Shown here one piece after another: positions 23,481 through 33,660 of a stretch of DNA of 64,000 bases (position 1 is the first letter of the stretch; every line of letters starts with the position of its first letter). Below the pieces are notes generated by a model. It made no database searches, was not told the DNA's origin, and saw only the letters and a list, made by a program, of their open reading frames with translations. Location of the stretch: the NCBI GenBank assembly GCA_950022655.1, contig OX465583.1, forward strand, positions 32,515,360 through 32,579,359. The letters are read 5' to 3'. Origin of the DNA: Alentia gelatinosa (taxonomy: Eukaryota; Annelida; Polychaeta; Phyllodocida; Polynoidae). Made by a program: the position numbers and the translations under genes.

Positions 23481-24139
23481 CAAAAGTTATTGTGGCAGTT
23501 ATCTAGCATAGTGTTGTGTATTTGCTGCACTCTCGACAAGTTCAATAGATCAACAAATTCCTATTTCCCAATCTAATTAGTCAAAATGCTAATGATTGAA
23601 ACTTTTGCCATCGCTCTTTCTTTGATATCATTTTTTTAATATATGACATCATTTCATGTATCCTTGAACAGTTGCCTGTGAAAAATTTTACGTAAGGAAA
23701 AAGCTTCACTTTAGTAGAATTAGAAAAATGATAGGAATGTAGAAATATCTGGTTTTGAAGGTGTCTTGGGCATGAATAAGATATTGTCAATTCTGCCCGA
23801 ATAATTAAGGTCTCTAAAGGCAAACTTTGTAGAGAAACAACTATCTCTAGCATCGCCGTATAAAAGAGAGCTCTATTATAAAAGTTCCCTGGGTTCAGGT
23901 AGGTACCAACCCCCTATTTGAACAAAATGTTTCAACAAGTTTATCATCGAACTTGTCACAATCCAAAGTTTTTGGACTTGTGGTTTGTTGCTGCGTTCAA
24001 TTTGTCCTGATTGTGTAGTCACTACTAGTGTGTTATTGTTTTTATTATTGATGGTCATTTTGTTGGTCTGGAACGACAAACTTGTATACATTTACTTTCA
24101 ACACTTGTTCCTCTTAAATTTAGGTCACAGGACGATAAA

Positions 24140-24176
24140 ATGGAGGATTACATAAAGATAGAGAAGATTGGAGAAG
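24140..24176 (+). CDS. CDK1: CDK1 coding exon 1 (start codon)
   Basis: ATG at 24140 in AAAATGG context, 12 codons plus one base, donor GTATGT at 24177. Upstream acceptor candidates are TTTAG (exon from 24124) and CACAG (exon from 24131). Found by homology, as it is too short for an open-frame scan. Confidence 0.88.
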
Positions 24177-25433
24177 GTATGTTGCTCTTATCCTAATAAT
24201 ATAGAAAACTAATACAGTGGGCCGAGATGTAGGAGAGAGTTGGTAGACGAATTTTGTATGGGTTTAAACTAACGAGAATCTCCCTGCAATGTCTGCACAC
24301 TGTATTACTTTAGTGAAATGTGTTACCTTATTGGGACGTCCTCTCATACCACGTTTCTTTTGATAAAAATACTGCACAAGCTTGTAGAGCTAGTTCAAAG
24401 TTTTTATCAAAAGAAACAAGATACGAGAGGACGTCCGAATATTTTGCGGTATACTGTCCATGCTATAAGTTACCTTTTCTTTTGGTAGACAATTATTAGA
24501 AACCGTTGCTTATTTCCCTATTTGCTATGAGACAGTTTGTTAGAGAACCCATTAGCCCATATGCTACAGTTGCAAATCTTATGCGAGAATTTTTTTTTTT
24601 TTTAACAACGAAACGTATTGGTGTTACAGGCACATACGGTGTGGTATACAAGGGCAGGAACCTGAAAACCGACAAAACTGTGGCCTTGAAGAAGATCCGA
24701 TTGGAGAGTGAAGAGGAAGGTGTGCCTTCGACAGCCATCAGGGAAATTTCCCTTCTGAAGGAGCTGCAGCACCCCAACATCGTATGGTAGGTTCGCTACT
24801 TGAATATTTTAAGACGACAATATCTGAGATAACTGAACGGAATCGGCATAAAGGTTCTTACCATCCTCCAAGGAACGGTGTCCTGTATCCGGTGAAAAGA
24901 TACGATATTAAATTTGTCATTATGTTGTCTCTGTAAAGTTATTGGGAGGGGCGCTTCTGGACTGTATTGGGAATGTCTCTGGAGGCCACCAGTGAGCGCC
25001 CTCGTGCCAGAACACCTCCGGATGACTACCCAAAGACCTCCTGGTCAACGCCCTCCTACAGTGCGGCCGTAAGGGAGTTGTGAAAAGCAGATTATTATAT
25101 GCCCGTGCATAAAAGTTTTACTATCAAATCAATTGTATATAAATGTCTATTTAAAAAATGTTACAGGGCAACTACTACTCTGAGTGAACGAATTCCCTTT
25201 CTCTGTTCTGAACTGAATCTTTAAACGATACATACCTCTTATCAGAAAATATGAGAATGAAATACGTTTCTGGAACAGAATTTACATGTGTCTGTTTGTC
25301 TGTTGCCAGTCTTGAAGATGTCCTCATGCAGGAGGAGAAACTGTTCCTCGTCTTCGAGTTTCTCTCCATGGACCTCAAGAAGTATATGGACACCATCCCA
25401 AGCGGCCAGACGATGGACAAAATGCTCGTTATG
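24140..25433 (+). CDS. CDK1: Cyclin-dependent kinase 1, first three coding exons (residues 1-106)
   Basis: Exons 24140-24176, 24630-24786 and 25310-25433 join in frame (318 nt). The product starts [13 protein letters not shown], has the P-loop with the inhibitory Thr14-Tyr15 pair ([10 protein letters not shown]), catalytic Lys33 (VALKK), the PSTAIRE cyclin-binding helix and the hinge [19 protein letters not shown] start and intact PSTAIRE identify CDK1; CDK2/CDK3 differ in these words. Family knowledge: it partners cyclins B and A to drive mitosis. The catalytic loop, activation segment and C-lobe (about 190 residues) were not found anywhere downstream, and a 200-N gap lies 1.7 kb away, so the gene is either broken in the assembly or truncated. 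Confidence 0.92.
24334..24436. repeat. Foldback element in CDK1 intron 1
   Basis: GGACGTCCTCTC…TTGATAAAAA (24334-24369) pairs with its complement at 24401-24436, 36 bp per arm with about four mismatches and a 31-nt loop. Confidence 0.7.
24630..24786 (+). CDS. CDK1: CDK1 coding exon 2 (P-loop, PSTAIRE)
   Basis: Acceptor GGTGTTACAG, donor GTAGGT at 24787. Encodes [40 protein letters not shown] and [12 protein letters not shown]; ends in a split Cys codon. Confidence 0.93.
25310..25433 (+). CDS. CDK1: CDK1 coding exon 3 (hinge)
   Basis: Acceptor TCTGTTGCCAG, donor GTATGC at 25434. Encodes [41 protein letters not shown] and ends in phase 0. The next expected exon (SYLYQ… in vertebrates) was not seen. 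Confidence 0.92.
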
Positions 25434-26950
25434 GTATGCATTATCTCTATAAGAAGACTTACATAAACACATACATACACACATATTGTCATGATTTGGA
25501 TTGAGTGGCCGTATTCTCCGCGTATTACGACGAGGAGTATTACTATTACTCCAAATCATGGTAATGTTGTATTTATTACTTACCTTTTGACTAATTATCA
25601 GGAAAAAAATCTTGAAAATAATTAAAAATTCGACGCAACCGCCATGCATTAGACAATAGTTCCTATAATGCCCGTCAGGTGGCCGAAACAGTCGTATTCT
25701 TCCAGAAGAATTCTACTCGGCCGTATTCCACTCGGTAGCGAGCTATAGGCTCCATAGGCTTAGTATGGAGACTCCGTATTAGGTGGGTAATGAAAAATCT
25801 TAACATTATGTTGATGTCCGTGGCATTATTGTCCGCATGGATGACGCTTTGTTAACGACCACCCTCCCAATAACCATCGATTATTATCCATGTATTACAA
25901 CCATGGCTGATTTCATTGATTTACACCTACATTATGCTGAGGGGCAGTAGAGTGCACGGCACCATTTGTTAAAGTGGGTGTCCCAGTGAAAGCTTCGAAA
26001 AGACGATAAGCACCAAATAACGTCCTCTGACGTCGACCACTGACCCAGGTATATATTCAGTGCCAGTGGAGCACCGTTATATAGGAAGTCGGTGGCGACC
26101 ATCCAACGTCCGAATTTATGTGCGACCTAACCACACACTCTAATGGCGTTGCCATTTTGAATCATTTCTTGTACAGAAATAAGGCCTCTCAAACTCGAAC
26201 TCCCCGCGAAATAATGGATGTCCACTCAAGAAAAATAAAATTAACACGATTCCTTTTCTGTTGTGGTAAGAAAATAGTCCACTATTTCTTTCTTATATAT
26301 ACGAGGTTTTTTTTAAAGATAGTATTAAAAGTAATTCCAAAAGCAATGTGAATGTAACATAAGCTCTTGTAATTATATAGGATCAAACAATTGGATTCTA
26401 ATTGGATTCTAAAATATGAAAATTTGATGAATTAGTTTTGTCAGATTCCTGAAATTATAACCATGCGTCGAGTAGACCTGAATATAGGTGCCTTTATGAA
26501 CCCTCTTCTAAACGGGGGGGGGGGGGGGGGGGGTGACCCCGGCGAAGCACCTACGTAATGCTAAGCCTATGGATTTTTCGGATGTTTGTTTCTGATTGGA
26601 TTTAAATTATGTTAGGATGTTTTGAGTAATTCCCTCAATCAAATGAGACTGCAGTTTCAAATCAAATGATTATGGGATCGCCTCAGTTTAGACTAATCGC
26701 AATATTAACAAATCGTTGAAAGAACAGATTTTCTTCGAGTTGGCACATTTAAATCATTTCTGGATAATCTAAATAATCCTATTTCAACTTATAAATGTAT
26801 AGATTGCACATAAGAAAGTAGATTTGGTTTTTCATCAATTTACTCTCTTGACAGCAGGTTGTTGTTACCAGCAGGATGGCGGACTGACCTGTTGTCACTG
26901 GAATTAGGATGGTATTTTGAATCGGAAGTCGCCAGCCGACTCAGCGAATT
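25434..26950. other. Sequence after CDK1 exon 3, no exon recognised
   Basis: Searched by eye for the kinase HRD, DFG and APE segments on the + strand without success. Contains an 11-bp inverted pair CATGATTTGGA/TCCAAATCATG (about 25490-25559) and a poly(G) run of over 20 at about 26514-26533. Confidence 0.5.
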
Positions 26951-27160
26951 TATTATCCATCGTATACAAAGCCCCCATTAAAAATGTATGGGGACTCGGT
27001 AAACCACGACCCGTTATATAAAACCTGTCAGATACCATAACTGTGGTATACGGATTCTAACCTGTGGTATATGGCCTCAAAACTGTGGTATACGGGAAAA
27101 ATAGTCCCTTTTGCTATAGAGCAAAGAAGTAGTCCCTATTGTTATACCCTTTAAAATGGC
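26951..27160 (-). repeat. Dispersed repeat 'TATACCATGG', copy 2, cut by the gap
   Basis: Reverse complement of 41215-41435: shared words include ATGGGGACT, CCACGACCC, TATATAAAACCTGTCAGATA and TATAGAGCAAA. It runs directly into the N gap. Confidence 0.75.
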
Positions 27161-27360
27161 NNNNNNNNNNNNNNNNNNNNNNNNNNNNNNNNNNNNNNNN
27201 NNNNNNNNNNNNNNNNNNNNNNNNNNNNNNNNNNNNNNNNNNNNNNNNNNNNNNNNNNNNNNNNNNNNNNNNNNNNNNNNNNNNNNNNNNNNNNNNNNNN
27301 NNNNNNNNNNNNNNNNNNNNNNNNNNNNNNNNNNNNNNNNNNNNNNNNNNNNNNNNNNNN
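27161..27360. other. Assembly gap, 200 N
   Basis: Exactly 200 N, a conventional scaffold spacer. Bounded by a dispersed repeat on the left and the first terminal repeat of the Ngaro-type element on the right, so true gap size and adjacency are unknown. Confidence 0.97.
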
Positions 27361-27525
27361 TCAGGGGTGGTCATTGCCCCCCCTGGTGAAACACCTATGT
27401 ACTAGCGCACCCCTGCGCCACCTCTCCACTATCGGCTGCACTAAACATCAAAGTGCGCTAGGTCGACACTGTACTCTGCCTCATACGCTTCTCAGGTCTC
27501 ACACCTCACACACATACTTTTTCTT
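27361..27525 (+). repeat. Ngaro split direct repeat A1
   Basis: Starts TCAGGGGTGGTCATTGCCCC next to the gap and matches A2 with a handful of differences over 165 bp. The TCAGGGG…CCCCCCTG start can form a short hairpin. Confidence 0.85.
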
Positions 27526-27621
27526 CTCGCGTACCTTGGCCATTCCGCCCGTCGTACCTCCGGTCTCCATATTCCCCTGAATATCGGTGACCGCGTACAG
27601 GGATACCAGGCGATACAGAGA

Positions 27622-28830
27622 TTGAGATATTTACGGTGTAATATGTTGACTAGAAGCGCTATGGCGGCATCCGCGGCAACGGAGACAGATTCGGAAGTTA
27701 CCCTGCGGCAGCAGCAAACGGCGGCCGAGAGTGACTACGTCGACTCGGTCTCGCAGCAAGGGACGAGCACCAGTGGACGGTCGCGGGCCTCACGGGTCAC
27801 TGCTCTTGAGGCCAACCTCGGGGGAGTAAGGACTGACGTAAATGAAGTTAAGACCGACGTAAACGGTGTCAAGCCCGACGTATCAAAGATGTCCCGGCAA
27901 ATGGACGGCATGATGGATGCCATAATGCAGATTTCCCGCCCTGCATCAAGGAGGAGCGGCTCACGGGCGTCGGCGGCGGCCGAACGGACCAGGGACTGGG
28001 CACACGAACAAACGGAACGCCTGCTGCCCCCACCGCGCCAACTGAGAGAGACGTACACCTCCGAGGAGCACCTACAGTGGGAATTCGGCCGTGAGGCCAT
28101 GCGCCATGATAGGACCACCGGTAAGAACTCATTACTGACCGACATTAATGCCCGCAGGCCGACCGCCAAACCGTACATGTTTATGGACCGGGACGGCTTG
28201 TACACCCTACACCAGAAGCTGGATCTACGGTCGAGCCTAGGGCCCCTTGAATACATAAGTTGTTTTGTGGGCCTGTTAAGCGATGAGTGCGCTTTGCACC
28301 CCGAGGATAGGGAACGCATGTTTCGCCACCTGCATCAAGTTACGGTCGATGCACAGGCACGGCCGTGGGCCGGCGTCAGACGGTGGAGCAATTACGTCTT
28401 CGACCAGGTGGAATCTGGCAGGATGCTGTGGTCCGAGCACGGCCGGATACAGGAAGAGCGTGTCCGGCTTGTCATGACCTCTACACACACCTCCAACGGC
28501 AGTAACAACACCGAGACCGGACGCGCTCGGGGGAGCAAGGCCCCGTGCCGGGACTTCAATGGCGAGAGGGGGTGCCGCCACCGTAACGACCACAGCGAAG
28601 GGGGTATCCGGTGGTTGCACGTGTGCACCTTCTGCGACTCAGTAGGCAGGAAGTGTGGTCACTCCGTCCACGCGTGCAACCGCAAGCTGACGTACGGGCA
28701 CGGTTACGCCAACAACGCGGCAGCTCCCCCTCTACCAACACCTCGGCGCGTACCCCAGGCAGGGTATCAACTCCAGAGCACCCCGAAGCCGGCGGCACCT
28801 CAGAGCGTCCATCAATACCAGCCGACTTAA
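27622..28830 (+). CDS. Ngaro-type element gag-like protein (ORF1, 402 codons)
   Basis: Open 402-codon frame; the likely true start is an internal Met (MAASAATETDSEV, about 27661). A middle heptad-like stretch repeats DVNEVKTDVNGVKPDV (about residues 73-88). The C-terminal third has a Cys/His cluster, CRDFNGERGCRHR… HVCTFCDSVGRKCGHSVHAC, similar in spacing to the Gag zinc-binding region of DIRS/Ngaro elements. Family knowledge: this protein binds element RNA. GC content is higher than in the flanks, as expected for a transferred or young element. The function is inferred from position and the zinc cluster. Confidence 0.72.
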   Translation: MRYLRCNMLTRSAMAASAATETDSEVTLRQQQTAAESDYVDSVSQQGTSTSGRSRASRVTALEANLGGVRTDVNEVKTDVNGVKPDVSKMSRQMDGMMDAIMQISRPASRRSGSRASAAAERTRDWAHEQTERLLPPPRQLRETYTSEEHLQWEFGREAMRHDRTTGKNSLLTDINARRPTAKPYMFMDRDGLYTLHQKLDLRSSLGPLEYISCFVGLLSDECALHPEDRERMFRHLHQVTVDAQARPWAGVRRWSNYVFDQVESGRMLWSEHGRIQEERVRLVMTSTHTSNGSNNTETGRARGSKAPCRDFNGERGCRHRNDHSEGGIRWLHVCTFCDSVGRKCGHSVHACNRKLTYGHGYANNAAAPPLPTPRRVPQAGYQLQSTPKPAAPQSVHQYQPT

Positions 28831-28984
28831 AAAAATGGGCAGGCGGATCAAAGGGGGGCCGGCGGCCCGGTGTGTGATGTAACGAAGCCGGCCCCCACAC
28901 GTGACGTCATGCCTCACGTGACTGCCTCAGCACGTGGCCGAGGTGGAGAGGTAAACGTAAACAAAGGCACGGGGAATACACTCG

Positions 28985-29626
28985 TGAACTAGTTCATTAT
29001 TAAGAACTCAGTCTACGGGCTGGAAAGAGATCACGGCCTCCCAACAGTTGACGAGTTTGTGGCGAAACTCGTGAAGGCAGGCACCTCGTCTTTTATGTCG
29101 TCAATCGACGTTTCACGTGCCTACAAGAACTTCAGGTGCGATCCCCTCGACTGGCCCCTGCTGTGTTTCACGTGGGAGGGTGGGCACTACTGTGATACCA
29201 CCATGCCGTTCGGTGCCCGTGCCTCCTCGTACCACATGCAGTGTGTGGCCGAGGCCATCGTGGGGATCCTGGGATCCAAGGGAGTCACGGCCGCGATGTA
29301 CCTCGATGATCTGATTATCCTCTCCGAGGACAGAGGTAAGGCGGCTGTTGACTTCAACATTGCACGTGATCTCTTCGCGGAACTGGGCCTCCCCGAGGCG
29401 TACGACAAGGCTCAGGAACCGAGTCAAACGGTCACCTGGCTGGGCATTGAGATCGACGCCGTACGATGACGCTATCCATCCCCACGGCCAAGTTGGAGGA
29501 GATACGAGCTCACGTCTCGGCCGTCGCCAAACGCCGGACCCTCACCAAAAGACAGTTGCAGTCGGTTCTGGGGAGAATCCTGCATGTGGCACGTGCTTTC
29601 GTCTCCAAACTCCTAGAGGCTCTGTG
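28985..29626 (+). pseudogene. Ngaro-type reverse transcriptase, N-terminally deleted and frameshifted
   Basis: VYGLERDHGLPTVDEFVAKL leads to SIDVSRAYKNFRCDP (first catalytic Asp), then MPFGARASSYHMQ and the active box AMYLDDLIIL (YxDD intact, about 29295-29325), then VTWLGIEID. An in-frame TGA follows at 29467; a one-base shift continues as MTLSIPTAKLEEIRAHVSAV and HVARAFVSKLLEAL to a TGA at 29626. The fingers before SIDVSRAY are largely absent and the upstream frame meets TAG at 28990. Confidence 0.82.
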
Positions 29627-30150
29627 AGGGATGACGGGGTTCTACCTGAACATCAATTCTGAGATGCGTCAGGACTTGGACTGGTTTGTGAAATTCGCTC
29701 AGGGATGGAATGGGCGAGCACTCATCCCTGGAGGCCCGCCGATGAGGCGCATCACAGTTGACGCCTGCCTGTCGGGAGAAGGAGGTACCGACGGCTGTTT
29801 CTCTTATTCCGGCCAGGTATGCCCCGTTCTGGACCCCGTGGAGTGCATCTCAGAGCTCGAGGCTCTGAACACGATATATGCTCTCCACACCTTCATCACA
29901 CACAGACCGCGGATCCCGGATCGAGGTCTTCTGCAATAACCTCGGGACCGTACAGACTCTCAACAGTGGGCATGCCCGAAACCGGGTCCTGGCGGAGTGT
30001 GCCCGCCAGGCATGGATGGTACAGGCACGCCTACAGGTTGAGTTAGTGTTCTCTCATATCCCCGGGGTGCAAAACGTCATCGCAGATGCCCTGAGCAGGG
30101 CCCATCTATCAACATCGGACTACGATAGGGCGGATACGCTCATTCACCTC
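29627..30150 (+). pseudogene. Ngaro-type RNase H, frameshifted
   Basis: RRITVDACLSGEGGTDGCF has the first catalytic Asp region, and CISELEALNTIYALHTF the Glu-containing helix. A shift near 29920 moves to a second frame with EVFCNNLGTVQTLNSG (the Asp of the usual DN pair reads CN) and VFSHIPGVQNVIADALSRA (terminal Asp). A substituted residue and the frameshift mean no active enzyme. Confidence 0.75.
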
Positions 30151-31186
30151 CATGAACTGTATCCTATCGTACCATGTACTCATGCATGGTTTGTACCAAT
30201 ACTCCGTCTCTTCTGCAGATCCGGCGCTTCTCTCACTCCAAGCGAAGGCATCTGCCCGACAGTCAGAGGCGCATGCCCCAGGCACACTCGCCAACCAGAG
30301 ATCCGCAGTGACCACATACCTGGCGTTTTGCAACCGGATGATGGTCGATCCCGGGGCACCGACCGTGAGCCTCATCACGTCCTACATGGAGTACGTGGCG
30401 GACCACGCCCCCTCGCCGGCTACGGTGGCGAACCATATATCGCACATCCGTGCGCATCTGCGACTTACGGGGGGGGCGACGTTCGGCCGACGGAGGATCA
30501 TCACGTCAAACGTGCCCTAGAGGGGATGAGGAGGAACAAGAACTACGTGCCGAATGTAAAGCTGCCAGTCCCGATGAATGTGTTCCGGGCCGTTCTCGAT
30601 GGCCTCGCGGCATCCCCCTCCATACGGCAATAAGGGCGGGTCTACTGTTGATCTACTACGCGGCCCTACGGCAGGGGGAGGTGGCGCCGAATCCACACAC
30701 ACGTTCGACCCGGCACGCCATCTGACACCGGGGGACGTGGTCCTCGGCGCACGGCACGTGACAGTCACCGTCAAAGCGGCCAAAAACCTCCAGCACGTGG
30801 GGGAGCAGAAGGTGATGCGCCTAGAGGCCGCGGACGATACCAGATTCTGTCCCGTACACGCGACTCGGGAGCTGCTACGGGTGGCCCCTACGGCTACTCT
30901 ACGAGATCCGTTCCTCACCCTACCCAATGGGACGACCATCACGTCTCGTATGATGAAGAGGGAATGGAACAGCCTGCTGCAGGCCACAGGCCAACCGATT
31001 AAGACATTCACCCTCCACAGCCTCAGGAAGGCCGCTGCCACTCAGGCATTCCAGGCAGGAATCCCTGAACTCCAAATCCAGAGGTATGGAGGGTGGAAAT
31101 CCGACGCACACCGTGCGTACATCAAGGTCTCCGACAAAAAGACAGTCAACAAGTCTCTAATCCAGTCTCTTTCTTTCAAAAAGTGA
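30151..31186 (+). pseudogene. Ngaro-type tyrosine recombinase, catalytic residues visible but frame broken
   Basis: N-terminal SAM-like part: TLANQRSAVTTYLAFCNRMM and TVANHISHIRAHLRLTGG (30152-30520), ending at a TAG. The middle continues in shifted frames: GMRRNKNYVPNVKLPVPMN, then LLLIYYAALRQGEVAP (box I with the first Arg, about 30640-30690). The C-terminal part (to 31186) has HSLRKAAATQAF (His-x-x-Arg, box II) and GGWKSDAHRAYIK with the nucleophilic Tyr. Family knowledge: the enzyme inserts circular cDNA by recombination without target duplication. At least three frame changes make this copy dead. Confidence 0.82.
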
Positions 31187-31235
31187 CTTTTATTTTCTCT
31201 CCCAACCCACCTCTCCCTATAACTATTGGCTTCTT

Positions 31236-31429
31236 GGCTATTTGTATTATTTTATTATTACATGTTCCTCATAACTATGTAATATTACATAATAACTTCA
31301 TTATGTTATCATAAACTTTTCATAATTGACAACAATATACATATGTCAATTATACATTTATCATTATTATTGATATTCAGTGTATAACCTTATTAATATC
31401 AATAAGAACTATAAAATTTAATAAAATTA
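31236..31429 (+). repeat. Ngaro split direct repeat B1, first part
   Basis: Starts GGCTATTTGTATTATTTTAT, matches B2 from 31940 almost base for base. Interrupted by a SINE; B1 resumes at 31659-31707 (CCCACTCCGGCTTTCC … GGGGTAATG). Confidence 0.88.
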
Positions 31430-31658
31430 GTGGTAGGGTGTTCGCCTCGAGCATGGGAGGTCGTGGGTTCAAACCCCGGTCGGGTCATACCAAAGACTTA
31501 CACAAAAATGGTACCCACTGCCCATTCGGTTTAACACCCACCATTAGAATGAGGAGTAGGGGCAAGGGCCCGAGTGGAAGAACGGCTCTATAGCCGAATT
31601 CGGTGATTGTGAACACACAATATTCCCTAATAAAACTTGCCAAAAAAAAAAAAAAAAA
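31430..31658 (+). mobile_element. tRNA-derived SINE inserted in B1
   Basis: A tRNA-like head with a perfect Pol III B box GGTTCAAACC (31466-31475) is followed by CAAAGACTTACACAAAAATG GTACCCACTG, which resembles the conserved Meta-type SINE domain from memory, then a tail ending in A17 (31642-31658). Interrupts the B1 repeat while B2 is unbroken, so it inserted after the Ngaro copy arrived. Target duplication is not clear in the A/T-rich flank. Confidence 0.7.
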
Positions 31659-31726
31659 TAGCCCACTCCGGCTTTCCTCTTGTTTTATCCTGGGATCTGG
31701 GGTAATGGGTTGCCCATGGCCTATGG

Positions 31727-31893
31727 TCAGGGGTGGTCATTGCCCCCCCCTGGTGAAACACCTCTGTACTAGCGCACCCCTGCGCCACCTCTCCACTATC
31801 GGCCGCACTAAACATCAAAGTGCGCTAGGTCGACACTGTACTCTGCCTCATACACTTCTCAGGTCTCACACCTCACACACGTACTTTTTCTTC
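31727..31893 (+). repeat. Ngaro split direct repeat A2
   Basis: TCAGGGGTGGTCATTGCCCC through the CACACACGTACTTTTTCTTC region; near identical to A1. Preceded by 19 bp (GGTTGCCCATGGCCTATGG) that should also begin A1 inside the gap. Confidence 0.88.
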
Positions 31894-31939
31894 CCACCCA
31901 CCCTCTCCTTTTCTCTAGTTCTACTCATTCCACTCGTAG

Positions 31940-32185
31940 GGCTATTTGTATTATTTTATTATTACATGTTCCTCATAACTATGTAATATTACATAATAAC
32001 TTCATAATGTTATCATAAACTTTTCATAATTGACAACAATATACATATGTCAATTATACATTTATCATTATTATTGATATTCAGTGTATAACCTTATTAA
32101 TATCAATGAGAACTATAAAATTTAATAAAATTTTATTAGCCCACTCCGGCTTTCCTCTTGTTTTATCCTGGGATCTGGGGTAATG
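31940..32185 (+). repeat. Ngaro split direct repeat B2 (right end of element)
   Basis: Uninterrupted 246-bp copy of B1 ending GGATCTGGGGTAATG. The flank begins at 32186 with the left arm of a large inverted duplication. Confidence 0.88.
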
Positions 32186-32186
32186 A

Positions 32187-32889
32187 GAAATTGTAGTAGT
32201 TTCTATAAATTGACTCAAAATACCTGTAATTCAACATGCATCACATGTTTCTAAAAATGATATCAGTACCTTACAATGTTGTGAAATTGTCTTCCCATCA
32301 TGCATCATTAAGTGAAAACAAGGTCAAAGGTCATGGTAAGATTCCATAGAAAACCACAAATACACCAAATCTGATAGATGATTGAAATTGAAATTGAGAA
32401 CGTCTTAAGATATCTTTAGTAATATATGATGTTGAACCCTTCCATATTTGACCAAAAGATCAATATTCTACTGTGCTATTGACCTTCACCAAGGTCAAGG
32501 TCACTACATGGAATGTACAAAAGCGTAAAGAAGCGTTGATGAACGTTGAGAAGCATACTAAAACGTTAAAGAAAAGCAAACAGATACGTTCAAAATCTGT
32601 AGCTAATATGTACTCCCCACTAATTTAAATACGTAGGAGAAATGCCAAAATTTACGCCAGTGTGACTGGGGCATAACTCTGCAGTGCATAGGCTCAACCA
32701 CAACTACACTATAGGAGCAAAAACTGCATTGCCATCTCCCATTAACCGTTTCCAGATGGGACCAGGTAGCAAGTGTACATCATTAAATGCAGCATGCCTG
32801 ACACCGGACCACCTTTGTAGTACAGGCCTATATTACAATTGTTGAGAAAACCTATTGCTTTCCACCATATTAAAGTTGTCTGTCAGTGT
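32187..32889 (-). repeat. Left arm of ~700-bp inverted duplication
   Basis: From AAATTGTAGTAGTTTC to CTTTCCACCATATTA this is the reverse complement of 35893-36580 with only a few substitutions and small indels along about 700 bp. Contains one perfect DR1-type word AGGTCAAAGGTCA (32321-32333) and an AAGGTCAAGGTCA word near 32495. Confidence 0.9.
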
Positions 32890-33660
32890 TCCCACGGTAA
32901 TAACTATACAATTATTTATTAATTATCACTATATAGGTGTTATACATAATCTTTGAAAAAATTATAAAGATCCATGTTGAATCAACTGAGATAAATGACA
33001 TTTTAGCAAAGATATGAAAATGATGCCTTCAGGCATCATTTGCGCTAGCTACGGGAGTGCCCTGAGGCATCATTTGCACCAGCTACGGGAGTGAATATTG
33101 GTAAGGAAAGAGTACGCAACGTTGCGTACTACTACATAACCATATTGTTTGGATTGATTCCCAAATTGAGGAAGAACACGAGTGAAAAATATATGCTATG
33201 GAAACAAATATTGGTTTGGAAATCTAGTCTTAAAAGGCTAGTTTATGACAGAAAACTTTGGATGATACATCTATAGTTCATAAAAAATGCACTCATGAAA
33301 CAGGAAAGTACTTCACAGATAAGGGCTTCATACCATCTAAATGATACTTTAAATGTACATTTACTAGAAGGCATTTAAGTTTCTTAATTCATCATTCTGA
33401 CAATGAAAAATAGGAGATCAAGACAGCACAAAGATTACATTTCTGGGAATCCAACATAATTTATTTGAAAAAGACTGGTGCTCCAGAGACAAACAAGGTG
33501 TCAAATAGGTGCCTACATATTTTGCATAGAGATTGTCTTTTAGATAAGACGATAATAGGGTTTTAATAGGGATGTGAAGGTTGTTGAAATTGCTCAATGT
33601 AAATCAATATTGAGTAAAATTCTGTTTGAGTATGCCCATTGGTGACTCATGAGCTTTGCT
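32890..33660. other. Spacer inside the inverted duplication
   Basis: No gene seen. A ~39-bp unit around GGCATCATTTGC…CTACGGGAGTG occurs twice in tandem (about 33014-33092). Otherwise AT-rich. Confidence 0.5.

Larger units (their letters stand above)
27361..32185 (+). mobile_element. Ngaro-type tyrosine-recombinase (DIRS-superfamily) retrotransposon with split direct repeats
   Basis: Order on the + strand: A1 (27361-27525), gag, RT, RNase H, tyrosine recombinase, B1 (31236-31429 plus 31659-31707), A2 (31727-31893), B2 (31940-32185). A1/A2 and B1/B2 are near identical. A1-ORFs-B1-A2-B2 is the split-direct-repeat layout of Ngaro/PAT-type elements, unlike the inverted ends of DIRS1 itself. There is no integrase or DDE motif, and no methyltransferase domain was seen. 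gag is open, but the pol region has several frameshifts and stops, so the copy is inactive. The first ~19 bp of A1 lie in the gap. Confidence 0.85.

Noticed and set aside
27114..27405. Frames spanning the N gap
   Set aside because: Artefacts of reading through undefined bases.
27735..28917. - strand frames up to 194 codons over the Ngaro gag
   Set aside because: Complement shadows of a GC-rich coding region; the + strand frame has the zinc-cluster signature and fits the element order.
31430..31490. Possible tRNA gene
   Set aside because: Good B box but no intact cloverleaf is evident, and it is followed by a SINE body and poly(A), so it is a SINE head.
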